Assembly (NCBI GenBank): GCA_946481035.1
Contig: CAMLNK010000338.1
Location: 1 to 5,560 of the forward strand
Length of the DNA stretch: 5,560 bases
Origin: an uncultured Dyadobacter sp.
Lineage (GTDB): Bacteria > Bacteroidota > Bacteroidia > Cytophagales > Spirosomataceae
Direction: 5' to 3'
Shown: one piece after another, positions 4,780-5,560 of the stretch
Layout: every line of letters begins with the position of its first letter
Numbering within the stretch: position 1 is the first letter of the stretch
Notes under the pieces: generated by a model
Databases searched by the model: none
What the model was told of the DNA's origin: nothing
Seen by the model: the letters and a program-made list of their open reading frames with translations, nothing else
Made by a program: the position numbers and the translations under genes

Positions 4780-5560
4780 ATGCAAAGGACCGCTATGCCC
4801 GGAACTTCGGAAGAACGTGCGCAAAAATACCTCGATCTCGGCCATAGCGAAGCCGAAAACCACGCGAAAACACAGCTCGAACTGTACGAAAAGCGGGTGC
4901 AGCAAACCTCGTCGGTTACTAATGTCATCTCCGAATTTTTCAAAACCAACCTGATCGGCTTTGCCTGGCATTACCTCCGCAGCCGGTTTGGCGCGCGGCA
5001 CCCGTACCAGGCCTACCCGCGCAACGACGACACCGGCATTTATCCGTTACAATCTTCCATTGCTTCGAGGGAGGAGATCAGCATTGCATTGCTTTCCGAT
5101 TGGGCGAGCGATACGGCCGAATCCGACGCCGTGGCGAACCTGGTAGCGCGTCATGCACCCGATTATACGGTCCATATGGGTGATATTTACTTTGTAGGAA
5201 CGCCCAAAGAGGTGGAAGAGAACTTTACGGCACCTTATGCTTCCTGGTATTATGGCGCTTCGGGCAGTCTGGCGCTTTCGGGTAACCATGAAATGTATTC
5301 CAATGGCAATGCATTCTTCCAGCATTTGCTTCCCGCGATGTACGCGCAGGCAGGTGAGGTGCGCAAGACGCAGCAAGCCGGTTTTTTCTGTCTGGAAAAT
5401 GATTATTGGCGCATTATCGGCATCGATACCGGGTACACTTCGGTAGGACGGCCGTTCTTTGAAATCCTTTCCCCGCCGGATTGTCATTTGCGGAAAGAGC
5501 AGGTGGCCTGGCTGCGCGACGTAGTAAAGCTGGGAGATCCGCTCGATACGCGCGGCGTCG
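4780..5560 (+). CDS. Metallophosphoesterase (calcineurin-like), 5' part, cut by the window edge
   Basis: An open frame starts at the ATG at 4780 and runs off the right edge, giving about 260 residues and no stop. An in-frame stop at 4741-4743 limits the start; an ATG at 4795 is the only near alternative. The calcineurin-like domain begins near residue 100. IALLSDWASD (102-111) is motif I, with D107 as metal ligand and Trp where many members have x-His. HMGDIYFVG (132-140) is motif II with D135, and SGNHEMYS (167-174) is motif III with N169 and H170. The Asp-Trp form of motif I recalls the GDWG of purple acid phosphatase-like members. The later motif IV and V histidines should lie beyond the edge. 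Residues 1-95 are charged and partly helical, with an aromatic patch at 53-66, and match no domain I recognise. There is no signal peptide, so a cytoplasmic protein is likely. Substrate is unknown. It is divergent from the DinB gene across about 200 bp, in which no strong promoter for it stands out. Confidence 0.88.
   Translation, partial: MQRTAMPGTSEERAQKYLDLGHSEAENHAKTQLELYEKRVQQTSSVTNVISEFFKTNLIGFAWHYLRSRFGARHPYQAYPRNDDTGIYPLQSSIASREEISIALLSDWASDTAESDAVANLVARHAPDYTVHMGDIYFVGTPKEVEENFTAPYASWYYGASGSLALSGNHEMYSNGNAFFQHLLPAMYAQAGEVRKTQQAGFFCLENDYWRIIGIDTGYTSVGRPFFEILSPPDCHLRKEQVAWLRDVVKLGDPLDTRGV

Noticed and set aside
4698..4847. Small + strand ORF of 49 codons beginning MDLTFKKILLRSLRLSRLLF in the DinB/metallophosphoesterase intergenic region
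   Set aside because: It has a basic-hydrophobic start that looks peptide-like, but most of its second half overlaps the metallophosphoesterase gene in another frame, and there is no promoter or start context to support it.
5047..5487. - strand open frame of 146 codons near the right edge
   Set aside because: It is antisense to the metallophosphoesterase frame, which carries the GD and GNHE motifs, and shows no recognisable domain.
1..5560. A new defence, secretion or mobile system spanning several genes
   Set aside because: Genes are mostly single units in alternating orientation with housekeeping-type functions. No integrase, transposase, terminal repeats, CRISPR repeats or toxin-antitoxin pair was seen.

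Overview
The window looks like ordinary chromosomal sequence from a member of the Bacteroidota, most likely Cytophagales and perhaps close to Dyadobacter. This rests on three things. None of the starts has a clear Shine-Dalgarno. Several upstream regions carry matches to the Bacteroidota -7 element TAnnTTTG, one of them with a TTG at about -33. The protein set (orphan NarL-type regulator, exported DinB protein, Lys/Ala-rich histone-like protein, GT2 enzyme) suits that group. The genus is a guess from protein flavour only.

Layout: 1-175 is non-coding, with several short repeats. 176-796 (+) encodes a NarL/FixJ-type response regulator, followed by a strong intrinsic terminator. 875-1405 (+) encodes a TrmH/SpoU-family RNA methyltransferase. 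1545-1991 (+) encodes a small, very basic histone H1-like protein, ending in a strong hairpin terminator. 2057-2827 (-) encodes the peptidoglycan editing factor PgeF (YfiH/DUF152 family), convergent with the histone-like gene. 3032-4024 (+) encodes a family 2 glycosyltransferase, divergent from pgeF. 4067-4579 (-) encodes an exported DinB-superfamily protein, convergent with the glycosyltransferase across a shared bidirectional terminator. 4780-5560 (+) is the 5' part of a metallophosphoesterase gene that runs off the right edge.

The genes do not form one pathway. Almost every gene appears to be its own transcription unit, separated by terminators or by divergent promoters. PgeF (cell-wall precursor proofreading) and the glycosyltransferase (surface polysaccharide or glycoconjugate synthesis) both relate loosely to the envelope, but they are transcribed in opposite directions and need not be linked.

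I found no mobile element, CRISPR array, tRNA, rRNA or recognisable defence system, and no convincing new multi-gene system. The more interesting points are the histone-like protein with its promoter-proximal hairpin, an inverted repeat sitting on the glycosyltransferase promoter, start-site corrections for three genes, and the uncharacterised N-terminal region of the metallophosphoesterase.
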